From an uncultured Prevotellaceae bacterium (lineage in GTDB: Bacteria > Bacteroidota > Bacteroidia > Bacteroidales > Bacteroidaceae): a stretch of 64,000 nt of DNA. The stretch covers positions 62,001 to 126,000 of the forward strand of contig ONCK01000006.1 in the NCBI GenBank assembly GCA_900316315.1, read 5' to 3'. This document shows, in pieces, positions 1-7,889 of the stretch. The position numbers and the translations under genes are program-made. The notes under the pieces were generated by a model, which worked only from the letters and a program-made list of their open reading frames with translations, was not told the origin of the DNA and did no database searches. Position 1 is the stretch's first letter, and each line of letters opens with the position of its first letter.

Positions 1-145
1 ATGTCTGAGGGTCGAGTGCGATGCCGTATACCTGGGCTCCCATCTCGTGGAGCCAAATAGCGAGCCACGATCCCTTAAATCCGGTATGCCCGGTCACAAG
101 TACGCGCTTGCCGCAGTAGAAGTCTGGGCTTACCATACCTTCCAT
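1..145 (-). CDS. rfbG: CDP-glucose 4,6-dehydratase, N-terminal part (cut by window edge)
   Basis: Only the first ~48 residues are in the window. They read as the start of a short-chain dehydrogenase/epimerase: GKRVLVTGHTGFKGSWLA carries the GxxGFxG dinucleotide-binding loop in the form typical of CDP-glucose 4,6-dehydratase. That enzyme turns CDP-glucose into CDP-4-keto-6-deoxyglucose for 3,6-dideoxyhexoses of surface polysaccharide. The start is either ATG at 145 or the in-frame ATG at 136; both overlap the 3' end of rfbF, which indicates translational coupling. The substrate is inferred mainly from the rfbF neighbour; other NDP-sugar dehydratases share the loop. Confidence 0.8.
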   Translation of the reverse strand, partial: MEGMVSPDFYCGKRVLVTGHTGFKGSWLAIWLHEMGAQVYGIALDPQT

Positions 146-906
146 GGCGCCCTCCCTTCGTTCCACATCTGATTAAGCTCTTTGTTGTCGCGCAGCATAT
201 CCATCGGCTTCCAAAATCCTCTGTGCCTATAGGCGTGCATCTTGCCGTCAGCGGCCAAATGCTCGAGCGGCTCACGTTCAAAGGCGACAGTGTCGTCACT
301 GGGTATGTAGTCAAAAACCTCAGGCTCGCAGACAAAAAATCCAATGTTGATCCATCCGCCATCTCCATCGGGTTTTTCCCTGAAAGACTTGACCCAATCG
401 GTTTGCGGGTCGATATCTACGGCACCAAATTTGCCCTCTGGCTTGTATACAGCCATGGAGATAGCTGCATGGCTCTGCTCGTGTTTGCGTAGTGTGTCGG
501 CGATGTCGATGTCGCTCACTCCGTCGCCGTAGGTGAGGCAGAAGCGTTCGCCCTTGACGTAGGGCTCTATGCGCTTGATACGTCCGCCGGTCATCGTGTT
601 GAGACCTGTGTCGACCATCGTGATACGCCATGGTTCGGAGTGGCTGGAGTGTACCTCCACACTGCCCTTGGAGAGATCCACGGTCATATCGCTGTTGTGC
701 AGGAAGTAGTTGGCGAAGTACTCTTTGATGACATACTGCTTGTAGCCGCAGCAGATGACAAAATCATTTATGCCGTAGTAGCTGTAGATCTTCATGATGT
801 GCCAGATGATCGGCTTGCCGCCTATTTCCACCATGGGCTTAGGTATGAGTTGGGTGGCTTCGCTAAGACGCGAGCCAAATCCGCCTGCTAGTATCACTGC
901 TTTCAT
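130..906 (-). CDS. rfbF: glucose-1-phosphate cytidylyltransferase
   Basis: A 258-residue protein, normal length for RfbF. It makes CDP-glucose from glucose-1-phosphate and CTP, the first step toward CDP-dideoxyhexoses. The N-terminus MKAVILAGGFGSRLSEAT is the nucleotidyltransferase signature, followed by PKPMVEIGGKPI and, mid-protein, the TYGDGVSDID metal-binding segment. An open frame extends 24 codons further upstream, but those residues have no family resemblance, and a TAnnTTTG promoter element falls inside them, so the ATG at 906 is chosen. The product hands its substrate to the downstream rfbG, which overlaps its 3' end. Confidence 0.92.
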   Translation of the reverse strand: MKAVILAGGFGSRLSEATQLIPKPMVEIGGKPIIWHIMKIYSYYGINDFVICCGYKQYVIKEYFANYFLHNSDMTVDLSKGSVEVHSSHSEPWRITMVDTGLNTMTGGRIKRIEPYVKGERFCLTYGDGVSDIDIADTLRKHEQSHAAISMAVYKPEGKFGAVDIDPQTDWVKSFREKPDGDGGWINIGFFVCEPEVFDYIPSDDTVAFEREPLEHLAADGKMHAYRHRGFWKPMDMLRDNKELNQMWNEGRAPWKVW

Positions 907-975
907 AGCGCTTGGTATAGAGATGGTCTGCCTGCCGCCGGATGGGGAGACAGCTGAATCGTTGTTTACTAACTG

Positions 976-983
976 CAAATGTA
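976..983 (-). promoter_or_regulatory. -7 element of rfbF promoter
   Basis: On the minus strand this reads TACATTTG, matching the Bacteroidetes -7 consensus TAnnTTTG, about 70 bases upstream of the rfbF ATG. No clear TTTG -33 element is seen at the usual spacing. Confidence 0.5.
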
Positions 984-1233
984 GTATTTTTTTTACACAT
1001 CTCCTATCCTGTCTGATTTTTTCATCTTCTCTTCGGAACGACTTTGCTTAAGTCAAGTATTCTCGTCTTGCTTGATCGTCCATTCCTCCACTTCAGACTC
1101 GACTCGTCGCGATCCTGTCGGTGCGTAAAGGCTTAGGCGGAGAGGCATAAGGTTTTCCTTAATTTAAAAAAGAGCCTTACGAGAACTATCTCTCTGAGCC
1201 TACAAGTCTGAGGGTTGCCTTGCTATGGCGACA

Positions 1234-1255
1234 GAGTGGAATATGAGTGGAATAT
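1234..1255 (+). repeat. two exact 11-bp tandem repeats upstream of the phosphate transporter
   Basis: GAGTGGAATAT occurs twice head to tail at 1234-1244 and 1245-1255, about 110 bases upstream of the transporter's -33 element. The 11-bp period is one helical turn, as expected for OmpR/PhoB-type binding sites, but the function is not shown. The rest of 907-1426 holds promoters and the Pho-box-like sites; I see no gene there. Confidence 0.5.
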
Positions 1256-1342
1256 GCTACGATGTGTTTGGTACAAAGTGGTAGGTTGTTTAAGTAGAAA
1301 GGCAGTTAATAGTACGTCTGAGAAGCTGTCGAGAGCGAAATC

Positions 1343-1370
1343 TTAACGAAATCTTCACACAAACTTTACT
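1343..1370 (+). promoter_or_regulatory. Pho-box-like direct repeats
   Basis: Three hexamers TTAACG (1343), TTCACA (1354) and TTTACT (1365) lie exactly 11 bases apart. A longer repeat, CGAAATCTT at 1336 and 1347, shares that period. This resembles the PhoP box of Bacillus (TTAACA-like hexamers separated by about 5 bases) and the 11-bp periodicity of PHO boxes in general. The third hexamer overlaps the -33 region of the promoter of a phosphate transporter gene. Binding by a PhoB/PhoP-type regulator is inference. Confidence 0.5.
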
Positions 1371-1398
1371 ATATCGTAATACGGCCTGTTTACTTTTG
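1365..1398 (+). promoter_or_regulatory. promoter of the PiT phosphate transporter
   Basis: The -7 element TACTTTTG (1391-1398) fits TAnnTTTG. A weak -33 (TTTA, 1365-1368) lies 22 bases upstream, where the Pho-box-like repeats overlap it. A weak -33 replaced by activator sites would fit a regulated promoter. The ATG follows at 1427. Confidence 0.6.
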
Positions 1399-1426
1399 CA
1401 GCACAACTGATAAAAGCAATAGCAAA

Positions 1427-3661
1427 ATGGATTGGATGTACTTACTGATGGTCATTTTTCTTTTCATGTTGGCGGTCTTTGACCTCTATGTGGGAGTGAG
1501 CAATGACGCGGTCAATTTTCTCAATTCGGCTATCGGGGCACGTGTGGCTAAATTTCGTACCATCGTGGCCGTGGCGGCGATAGGTGTCTTCTTAGGCGCA
1601 ACGATGAGCGATGGCATGATGGATATCGCACGACATGGTATTATGCAGCCTCAGTATTTCAGCTTCAGCGAAGTGATGGTCGTCTTCCTAGCGGTGATTA
1701 CGACGGACATCGTGCTGATAGATACCTTTAATACTCTCGGTATGCCGACATCCACGACTGTCTCGATGATATTCAATCTGCTTGGCGCCAGTTCGGCGGT
1801 GGCAATGGTCAAGATGCTACACGGCGGTGGTCTGCCCTATGCCGAGTATATCAATACCGACAAGGTGCTGGAGGTGATATTGGGTATATTTCTGTCGGTT
1901 GCCATCGCCTTCGTCTTTGGTATGATCATACAGTGGGTTGTGAGAATGCTCTTCACCTTCAAGTATGCTCAGCACCTGAAGTGGAAGATAGGCCTTTTCG
2001 GCGGTGTGGCTGTTACCTCTATCGTCTACTTCATGGTCTTTAAGGGAATGAAGAACATGCCTATCATGACGCCCGAGATGTTGGACTACGTAGACAGCCA
2101 CGCTATGACGGTCTTGGCGTGCAGCTTCGTCGTCTTCACTGTATTGATGCAAATACTGTACATATTGAAGGTCAATGTGTTTAAGGTTATCATCCTTCTG
2201 GGTACGTTTGCCCTTGCACTTGCCTTTGCCGGTAATGACTTGGTCAACTTCATGGGAGTACCTCTGGCAGGCTACTCGTCTTACATGGACTTTATGGCCA
2301 ATGGTGGGGACAATGCAACCGGATATATGATGAACAGCCTCAACGGCCCGGCCAATACTCCTATCATCTTTCTCATCGGTGCTGGCGCCGTGATGGTATT
2401 TGCCCTGTCTACGTCGGAGAAGGCGCGCAATGTGACCAAGACACAGGTGGGTCTTTCCAGCCAGCAGGAGGGAGAGGAGATGTTCGGCAGCTCGCGTATT
2501 GCGCGCAGCCTTGTCAGAGGAGCCAGCAATATCAGCCGGGCTATCGGCAGGGTGACTCCTGCTCCGGTGCAGAGCTATATCAACCGGCGTTTTGCACCCA
2601 TAGCTACACGCGACGATGCCGCCTATGATCTTGTGAGAGCCTCTGTCAATCTTGTCGTAGCGGCTCTGCTTATCGCGCTGGGTACTTCGCTCAAGCTGCC
2701 GCTCTCTACAACCTATGTGACCTTCATGGTAGCGATGGGTGCATCGCTCGCCGACAGAGCTTGGAGCCGCGAGAGTGCTGTTTTCAGAGTGACCGGGGTG
2801 CTCACGGTCATTGCTGGGTGGTTTATCACGGCGGGTATCGCTTTTGTGTGCTGCTTTACGGTGTGCCTTATCATGTACTTTGGCAAGCTGCCGGCTATCA
2901 TTCTGCTCATGGCCTTGACTATAGCGGTTGTGATCAGAAGTCAGAAGCGCTTTCACAAGCATCAGCTGGAGAAGCAGCATGGAGATGTGCTCTTCTACGA
3001 GATGATGCATTGTCAGGACCGCGACGAGGTGCTCCGGATGCTGCGCAAGCATATTGCTGTTAGCACCGCGGAGCAGATTAAGAGTGACAGTCAGGCACTG
3101 TTGGAGCTCACAGATGGTCTGGCCCGGGAAAACTTGCATGACATACGGTCAACCAAGCAGCGGCTTCACAGTCAGAAAGCAGAGCTCAAAAATCTGCGGC
3201 GTCGCGAGACCATCTGCCTTAAGCGTTCAAGGCCCGAGGAGGTAATAAGGCTGTCTACGCCTTTCCACCTTATCCACAACTCGCTCGGCCAACTGAGATA
3301 CGGACTACTGCGTATCGCCGACCCGGTACTGGAGCATGTGGACAATCACTTCTCTCCTGTACCCTCTGACCTGCTGGCCGAATATATCCCGTTGCGAGAC
3401 CGCCTCGTCGAACTGTGTGCCGTGATGGCTGAGCAGCTGAAGTCTCTGTTGCCGTCTCGTCGGGAACAAATACTGGCAGAATGCGATGAAATCGTCAAGC
3501 GCATACAGGATTTTAGACAGCATCTCGTGACTGCAGAACTGCAGTCGTCGGACGGAGACTACACATCCACAGCCCTTCTCCTCCATATAGCCGAGGAGAC
3601 GCAGCAGTACGCACTGCAATTACAGGAACTCTATACTAATTGCCAGGACTTTCAGGGGTAA
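1427..3661 (+). CDS. inorganic phosphate transporter, PiT (PHO4) family, with C-terminal soluble domain
   Basis: A 744-residue inner-membrane transporter importing inorganic phosphate (probably metal-phosphate) driven by H+ or Na+. The two inverted PiT signatures are visible: VGVSNDAVNFLN at residues 23-34 and FAGNDLVNFMG near 268. Membrane segments fill residues 1-335 and about 405-505, separated by a polar linker carrying arginines. The last ~240 residues are soluble, helical and charged, making the protein much longer than a minimal PiT (about 330-500). This tail looks like the PhoU-like regulatory tail seen in Bacteroidetes PiT proteins; that reading is inference. The gene is monocistronic, with its own promoter and a strong terminator. 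Confidence 0.9.
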   Translation: MDWMYLLMVIFLFMLAVFDLYVGVSNDAVNFLNSAIGARVAKFRTIVAVAAIGVFLGATMSDGMMDIARHGIMQPQYFSFSEVMVVFLAVITTDIVLIDTFNTLGMPTSTTVSMIFNLLGASSAVAMVKMLHGGGLPYAEYINTDKVLEVILGIFLSVAIAFVFGMIIQWVVRMLFTFKYAQHLKWKIGLFGGVAVTSIVYFMVFKGMKNMPIMTPEMLDYVDSHAMTVLACSFVVFTVLMQILYILKVNVFKVIILLGTFALALAFAGNDLVNFMGVPLAGYSSYMDFMANGGDNATGYMMNSLNGPANTPIIFLIGAGAVMVFALSTSEKARNVTKTQVGLSSQQEGEEMFGSSRIARSLVRGASNISRAIGRVTPAPVQSYINRRFAPIATRDDAAYDLVRASVNLVVAALLIALGTSLKLPLSTTYVTFMVAMGASLADRAWSRESAVFRVTGVLTVIAGWFITAGIAFVCCFTVCLIMYFGKLPAIILLMALTIAVVIRSQKRFHKHQLEKQHGDVLFYEMMHCQDRDEVLRMLRKHIAVSTAEQIKSDSQALLELTDGLARENLHDIRSTKQRLHSQKAELKNLRRRETICLKRSRPEEVIRLSTPFHLIHNSLGQLRYGLLRIADPVLEHVDNHFSPVPSDLLAEYIPLRDRLVELCAVMAEQLKSLLPSRREQILAECDEIVKRIQDFRQHLVTAELQSSDGDYTSTALLLHIAEETQQYALQLQELYTNCQDFQG

Positions 3662-3717
3662 CACTATTTATTAATTAAGGTTCTACGTTTCGATTTACCT
3701 GGTACTATGAAAACATG

Positions 3718-3753
3718 TCGGACCTGGCCTGCGTCAGGTCCGATTATTTGTTT
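3718..3753 (+). terminator. rho-independent terminator of the PiT gene
   Basis: A perfect 9-bp stem (TCGGACCTG / CAGGTCCGA) with an 8-base loop is followed by TTATTTGTTT, 57 bases after the stop codon. Confidence 0.85.
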
Positions 3754-3774
3754 GCTGAGTCTGAAATGCCTTTA

Positions 3775-3803
3775 CTCCCGACAGACGGACGGTCTGTCAG
3801 GAG
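3775..3803. other. inverted repeat in the 3662-4018 gap
   Basis: CTCC-C-GACAGAC pairs with GTCTGTC-A-GGAG around a 5-base loop. No T-run follows on either strand. It sits between two convergent genes and may help terminate the minus-strand operon. Nothing else is recognised between 3804 and 4018. Confidence 0.35.
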
Positions 3804-4018
3804 GGCTTATGATAAGATAGGTACAGCGTTGACCTTCACTTCCTAGTGGAACGGAAGGCTCGGATGGGTTGAATTGAGAAGAGAGGCCGCTAATGCGTAC
3901 TCTGGGCGGAGTCTGGTCGGTACGGCGCAAAAACATGTGACCGCGGAGTGGCATCTTGTGCTTAGCGGGCTCTATACTGCCGGTACGATGTGAAGTGCGA
4001 CAAATGTTATGGGAGGCC

Positions 4019-4429
4019 TTATTGCCACCAGTGCTTTTTCTTGGGCTTGGAGGGCTGTCCCATTTGCTGCATCAAGTATTCTTGGAGCGTGAGGCCGTGC
4101 TTGATGAGCTCGTAGATGACGCCCCAGTCAGGCAGGCCGCCGACATTGCGGTCGTCAATGTATATGTCCGCCTTGATCTTGCGGGGCTCTCCGCTGTCGG
4201 CCTGTTCCTCTGGGTAGCAGCTATTGGCTGCATAAAATTCTACCCCTTTGTCGCGGCACCAGTCGAGGGCTTCTTGGAGTAGTTCGCCCTGTCGGTTGGT
4301 CCAAAGTACGAGACGGTGACCATCCTGTATGAGTTGTTTGAGCGTGGCAGTGGCAAAGGGTATCTCCTTGCCGATGGAGGGATATTTGTGCTCGACGATG
4401 GTACCGTCAAAATCTACTGCAATTAGCAT
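4019..4429 (-). CDS. small HAD-family hydrolase (BT0820-like)
   Basis: A 136-residue protein beginning MLIAVDFDGTIVEHKYP, the HAD motif I (DxDGT) with nucleophile and general acid aspartates at residues 6 and 8. Motif II is WTNRQ near residue 44 and motif III/IV is IYIDDRNVGG near residue 90. It resembles the compact, cap-less HAD proteins common in Bacteroidales (BT0820 type). Its phosphatase substrate is unknown. It is the last gene of a six-gene minus-strand operon, 27 bases after the preceding stop codon. Confidence 0.75.
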   Translation of the reverse strand: MLIAVDFDGTIVEHKYPSIGKEIPFATATLKQLIQDGHRLVLWTNRQGELLQEALDWCRDKGVEFYAANSCYPEEQADSGEPRKIKADIYIDDRNVGGLPDWGVIYELIKHGLTLQEYLMQQMGQPSKPKKKHWWQ

Positions 4430-4456
4430 TTGTATTGAATCTATGATGATTTGAAG

Positions 4457-6226
4457 TCAATGTGATAGTCTTAAGCTCCTCGACCTCGCTTTGCCCAGTC
4501 GGAAGGAGGCTCTGAAGGGATAGAGCCAGCTGCCTGCGGAGGGCGGGCAGAGCGTTTTGCCGTCGGGAGAGAGCACGTAGAGCGTGTTGTCTGTCAGCTG
4601 CTGTACGGAGTCGGTAGCCATCCATCCGTATGCAGACGGTGTGGGGCCGATGATTTGTGCGATGCAGACCAATGTGACGGTTGTGTCGGCGGTTGCGGTG
4701 TGGATCAGCTGGGGATGGTAGGCGAGCAGGGTGTCAGTGGCGGCCAGATAAGCTTGATCTTGTGTGATAGAGGTCAGTTGGTAGACCGAGAGACCGCTGC
4801 CGGATGTCAGGCAGGTGAAGGGTAGGATTGTGGAGTACCATCCACTGTCGGGCAGAATGCGCTGATAGACGATGGTCCCTGCGGGTGCGTAAAAGGAGCG
4901 GGTAATATGATAGGGACGGGCGTCGGTCAGGCGAATGGAACGCACGACCCGCGGACGCGGGGCGCCGAGTACGACCGTGTTGGACTGGCTAGGAGCCAGA
5001 GACGCGGTATCCTGAGGCGAGACGTAGAGGATGCAGTTGGGGCATGCGGAGAGCTCTATCTGCCATGTCGAGGTGGAGAGGGTCGCGGCGGAGAGGTCAA
5101 TCTCGCGCCATGAGGACACGGGCCTGAGCTCTCGGAGAGAGGCGAGGCTCCATCCACCCTTCAGCGTGGCAGTGCCCGTGGCTGACAGGTTGAGTGTGGG
5201 ACGCGGGGCAACGGATCGCAACTTGATGGGATAGACATCGTTTTGGCCTGCGCGGCCGGCCTCAATGAGCCGAAGGATACTCGGGGATGAAGGCAAGTAG
5301 CAGGGACGGTACAGCGTTGTGCTGCCATGCAGACGGAGGTAGAGCTGACTTGATTCGTGTAGCCATTCGATGGAGTCTTTGTTGCCAGGTAGTCCAGTCA
5401 GCAAATCGGCCAGGCGGATTCCCTCGGAACTAATCAATTGCCGGTCGGTTCCCATGTGCCAGACGGCAAAGGGCGATGCAGATGACAGCGTGCTGTCGCG
5501 GAGCAGATAGTCACTGATGTCTGTGGAAAACAAGCCGCTGGCGGAGCTGACAGTAAGCCCCAGTTCTCTGCCTTGGATAGGGCATGTCAGTGACAGCGTG
5601 TCGGATGGTGTCAGCGGCGTAAGTCCTTCAAGGACCTCACCGGCTTGATAGGTATAGAGATGGAGATGAAGGTAGAGATTGCTCCGGGTGAAGTATCCGA
5701 AATACTGATAAACGGTACTGTATCTCAAGGCCCGTCCAGATGCGTCGTCCTTGAGCATGAGGAGAAAGCCGTCTCCCTCAGCCGAGAGGACAAAGCGGGA
5801 AGCCTCGTCAGCGCTCGAGACCATCTTGACGTTGTTGTTTCCCTTCTGTCCTAGATATTTGCCTAGGGCTACGGCGTACAGACGGTAGCAACCCTTGCTG
5901 TCGGGAAGAAGTTGCCAGATGTCAGATGCAGCAATAGTGGCATCAATCTGACGGGGTGAGCCCTCGACGGAGTCAGAACTGAGTTTGACGTTGGACGAAC
6001 TGGTGGAAACTGTACAGCTTGAGGCAAGATAGGTCATGCCTCCAGACCTGGCCGCCAACAGGCAGTAGCTGCCGGCCTGCAGCTGAGAGAGATCTGTCAC
6101 CTGTCCGAAGTGTCCTCCGCTCAAGACAATATCAGCGCTTCTGGCAGTCAGTGTGGTTACTGAGAAGACCAGACTTGCCAGTAGCGATAGGGCATATTGT
6201 CGGATGAGACTCGGTACTTGGGACAT
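4457..6226 (-). CDS. secreted Bacteroidales protein of unknown function (589 residues)
   Basis: The N-terminal signal peptide (about residues 1-30, hydrophobic LALLASLVFSV-like core) predicts export. The body is rich in Ser, Thr, Leu and beta-forming residues. Residues ~35-190 (SYCLLAARSGG, YLGQKGNNNVKM, FVLSAEGDGFLL) look like a beta-trefoil/lectin-like fold, but this is only an impression. The C-terminus (SAGSWLYPFRASFRL) resembles the end of many Prevotella secreted proteins. There is no lipobox and no catalytic motif I can name. It starts 21 bases after the PqqD-like gene, so it is probably co-expressed with the kinase/peptidase genes and could be their substrate or effector. Confidence 0.6.
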   Translation of the reverse strand: MSQVPSLIRQYALSLLASLVFSVTTLTARSADIVLSGGHFGQVTDLSQLQAGSYCLLAARSGGMTYLASSCTVSTSSSNVKLSSDSVEGSPRQIDATIAASDIWQLLPDSKGCYRLYAVALGKYLGQKGNNNVKMVSSADEASRFVLSAEGDGFLLMLKDDASGRALRYSTVYQYFGYFTRSNLYLHLHLYTYQAGEVLEGLTPLTPSDTLSLTCPIQGRELGLTVSSASGLFSTDISDYLLRDSTLSSASPFAVWHMGTDRQLISSEGIRLADLLTGLPGNKDSIEWLHESSQLYLRLHGSTTLYRPCYLPSSPSILRLIEAGRAGQNDVYPIKLRSVAPRPTLNLSATGTATLKGGWSLASLRELRPVSSWREIDLSAATLSTSTWQIELSACPNCILYVSPQDTASLAPSQSNTVVLGAPRPRVVRSIRLTDARPYHITRSFYAPAGTIVYQRILPDSGWYSTILPFTCLTSGSGLSVYQLTSITQDQAYLAATDTLLAYHPQLIHTATADTTVTLVCIAQIIGPTPSAYGWMATDSVQQLTDNTLYVLSPDGKTLCPPSAGSWLYPFRASFRLGKARSRSLRLSH

Positions 6227-6247
6227 GACAGATGGGCGATGGGAGGG

Positions 6248-6517
6248 TCAGGGCAGGATTAGACCGTTGTCGCTCCATTGCTGGACGAGCTCGTGTACGT
6301 CCTTGGCCGCCGTCTCGGGTGTGACGTCGTACTCCTTGACGAGTGCGTCGGTGAGGCTCTGCTCTGTGAAGTCGCCGCGCTGGGCTTCGGTCCATAGGAA
6401 AGCGGCTGTGTCGTTGACAGAGATGATCTTGCTGAAGTCGATGTTCTGTATTCCCTCGGCAACAATGATCTTGACGCCGCAGATGTCTTGGATGTTAAAA
6501 CCTTGTTTAGTCTTCAT
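6248..6517 (-). CDS. PqqD-family peptide chaperone-like protein
   Basis: An 89-residue protein with the PqqD pattern: a short beta start, then ISVNDTAAFLWTEAQRGDF followed by a helical winged-helix-like tail ending VHELVQQWSDNGLI. PqqD domains bind leader peptides of ribosomally made peptides and deliver them to modifying enzymes. No radical SAM or cyclase gene lies beside it here, so the partner is unknown. Its start overlaps the 3' end of the S24/S26-like peptidase gene by 11 bases, showing tight coupling. Confidence 0.75.
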   Translation of the reverse strand: MKTKQGFNIQDICGVKIIVAEGIQNIDFSKIISVNDTAAFLWTEAQRGDFTEQSLTDALVKEYDVTPETAAKDVHELVQQWSDNGLILP

Positions 6518-6992
6518 ATTTTATATGTGAGCTGTGTAAGTGTCCGTAATAGATAAGATTGTATATAGCCAGGAGGTAGCGTCTGATAGGCATGAGATGG
6601 CGCCAGACAAGGGCGAGCCGACACTGTAGAGGAGTGTAGGGATCACGTGTCTTGCCGTCGCGCTTGCGTATGATGAGCTTGCAGCGTCCGAGCAGTCCCG
6701 CAGGGGTGCAATGCTCCGTGCCCCGGCAGTTGCCGTCTCCCTGAAGGATGACCTCTTGATCGGAGAGGCTGATGATGCGGTGGAGCACATAGTGGCCGGA
6801 GTCCGTCTCTGCAAGTACGATGTCGCCCACGCGGTAGTGATGGCAGGGCTGGAGAAACACCTTGTGGCGATGCTGGTCGATGAAAGGACGCATGCTTAAA
6901 CCTTTGACGTTGATTGTGACGTCGTGACCGGCACGCAGATAGGAGGCAATCTGGGGAATGAATATCTCGTTGGGAATTTGCAGGGTGTTCAT
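6507..6992 (-). CDS. S24/S26-family peptidase (signal-peptidase-like)
   Basis: A 161-residue protein with the catalytic serine in VKGLSMRPFI (Ser33) and a second motif GDIVLAE...YVLHRIISL. The conserved His-Arg there resembles the Ser/His signal peptidases of archaeal and ER type rather than the bacterial Ser/Lys type. It has no clear N-terminal membrane anchor; a hydrophobic stretch lies near the C-terminus (YLLAIYNLIYYG). It overlaps the kinase-like gene upstream by 4 bases and the PqqD-like gene downstream by 11. Its position between them suggests leader-peptide cleavage, which is inference. Confidence 0.75.
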   Translation of the reverse strand: MNTLQIPNEIFIPQIASYLRAGHDVTINVKGLSMRPFIDQHRHKVFLQPCHHYRVGDIVLAETDSGHYVLHRIISLSDQEVILQGDGNCRGTEHCTPAGLLGRCKLIIRKRDGKTRDPYTPLQCRLALVWRHLMPIRRYLLAIYNLIYYGHLHSSHIKYED

Positions 6993-7870
6993 CGTTCTAT
7001 GACGCTACGGCAAAGTTCTGCTGCATCTCGATTGGGCAGATTTTCCAGATGATAGACGGGTACAGCCTGCAGTATACGGGAGATGGTATTGATGATAGCG
7101 TGGTAAGTGGGCCCGTCCCACATCATCAACGAGCAGGAGATGAGGAGGGAGGAGAGGGCGTGGGGGACGTCTTGTCGTTCGATACGGTTGTAGGGCTTCT
7201 GCTCGAGCATGACGAGGGCGCCGACACGGGCATGCTTGTTCTTGTAGCATGGCGTCTTGCCACTCCAGGGAGACCCATAGACTGTGACTCGTCCCTTGTC
7301 GTTGACACGTAGGACGGGATTGTCATCATTGAGCAACTCAGTGCCCTGAAAGTACTTAAGCCACAGTGCGGAGTGGGTGCTCTTGCCGGTTCCGCTCTTG
7401 CCTAGAAACATGTATCCCCAGCTTCGCAACATCGTGACGGATGAGTGCATGAGGAGGGTGCCGCAACGGGCTGACGAAAAGGCGTAGCTGATCATCACGG
7501 CATTGTTGAGCCCAAAGAGTTGCTGCTGCGGTGACCCCTGAAGGCGAAGCGTGATATAGCGGAAGGCTTGGTCGGTCTCCATCTCGGCGCTGAGCACCTT
7601 GTCATAGCTGTAGAGGAGAAACTGGTAGCCGCCATCAGCCTTGCGGTAGACTTCCTGGGGATTGTTGTCCTCGTTGAATCGACCGAGCTTTGTACCCATT
7701 TCGGAGAAATGAAAGACCTGGTCGAGGGTGAGGGTAAATAGGAGATCGTCTGTCTGGTCTTGCAGGCGGAAAGGCTGATAAGAGTCGGGCATGCCGACAA
7801 CTACTCCGTCGACATTGACGGGGTGGATGCAAAATGTGAGTCCGCCTACGCGGTAGTACCGGTTTTTCAT
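6989..7870 (-). CDS. HPr kinase-like ATP-binding protein
   Basis: A 293-residue protein with a Walker A loop GKSGTGKSTHSALWL near residues 155-170. Downstream are NDDNPVLRV and YGSPWSGKTPC, in the places of the Walker B and K3 regions of HprK/P-type kinases. Such proteins sit beside PqqD and peptidase genes in many peptide-modification clusters. Classical HPr regulation is unlikely, because the HprK N-terminal domain and a ptsH neighbour are absent. It lies 19 bases downstream of the first operon gene and overlaps the peptidase by 4 bases. Confidence 0.75.
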   Translation of the reverse strand: MKNRYYRVGGLTFCIHPVNVDGVVVGMPDSYQPFRLQDQTDDLLFTLTLDQVFHFSEMGTKLGRFNEDNNPQEVYRKADGGYQFLLYSYDKVLSAEMETDQAFRYITLRLQGSPQQQLFGLNNAVMISYAFSSARCGTLLMHSSVTMLRSWGYMFLGKSGTGKSTHSALWLKYFQGTELLNDDNPVLRVNDKGRVTVYGSPWSGKTPCYKNKHARVGALVMLEQKPYNRIERQDVPHALSSLLISCSLMMWDGPTYHAIINTISRILQAVPVYHLENLPNRDAAELCRSVIER

Positions 7871-7889
7871 TTCAGCAAAGACAATCGGG

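Noticed and set aside
907-978. N-terminal extension of rfbF
   Set aside because: Contains the promoter element and lies before the MKAVILAGG start typical of the family.
1817-3139. 440-codon open frame opposite the PiT gene
   Set aside because: Codon-aligned shadow; His/Arg-rich composition unlike a real protein.
6989-7870. true HPr kinase/phosphorylase (hprK)
   Set aside because: Lacks the HprK N-terminal domain, and no ptsH or carbon-regulation gene is nearby; only the ATP-binding core is similar.
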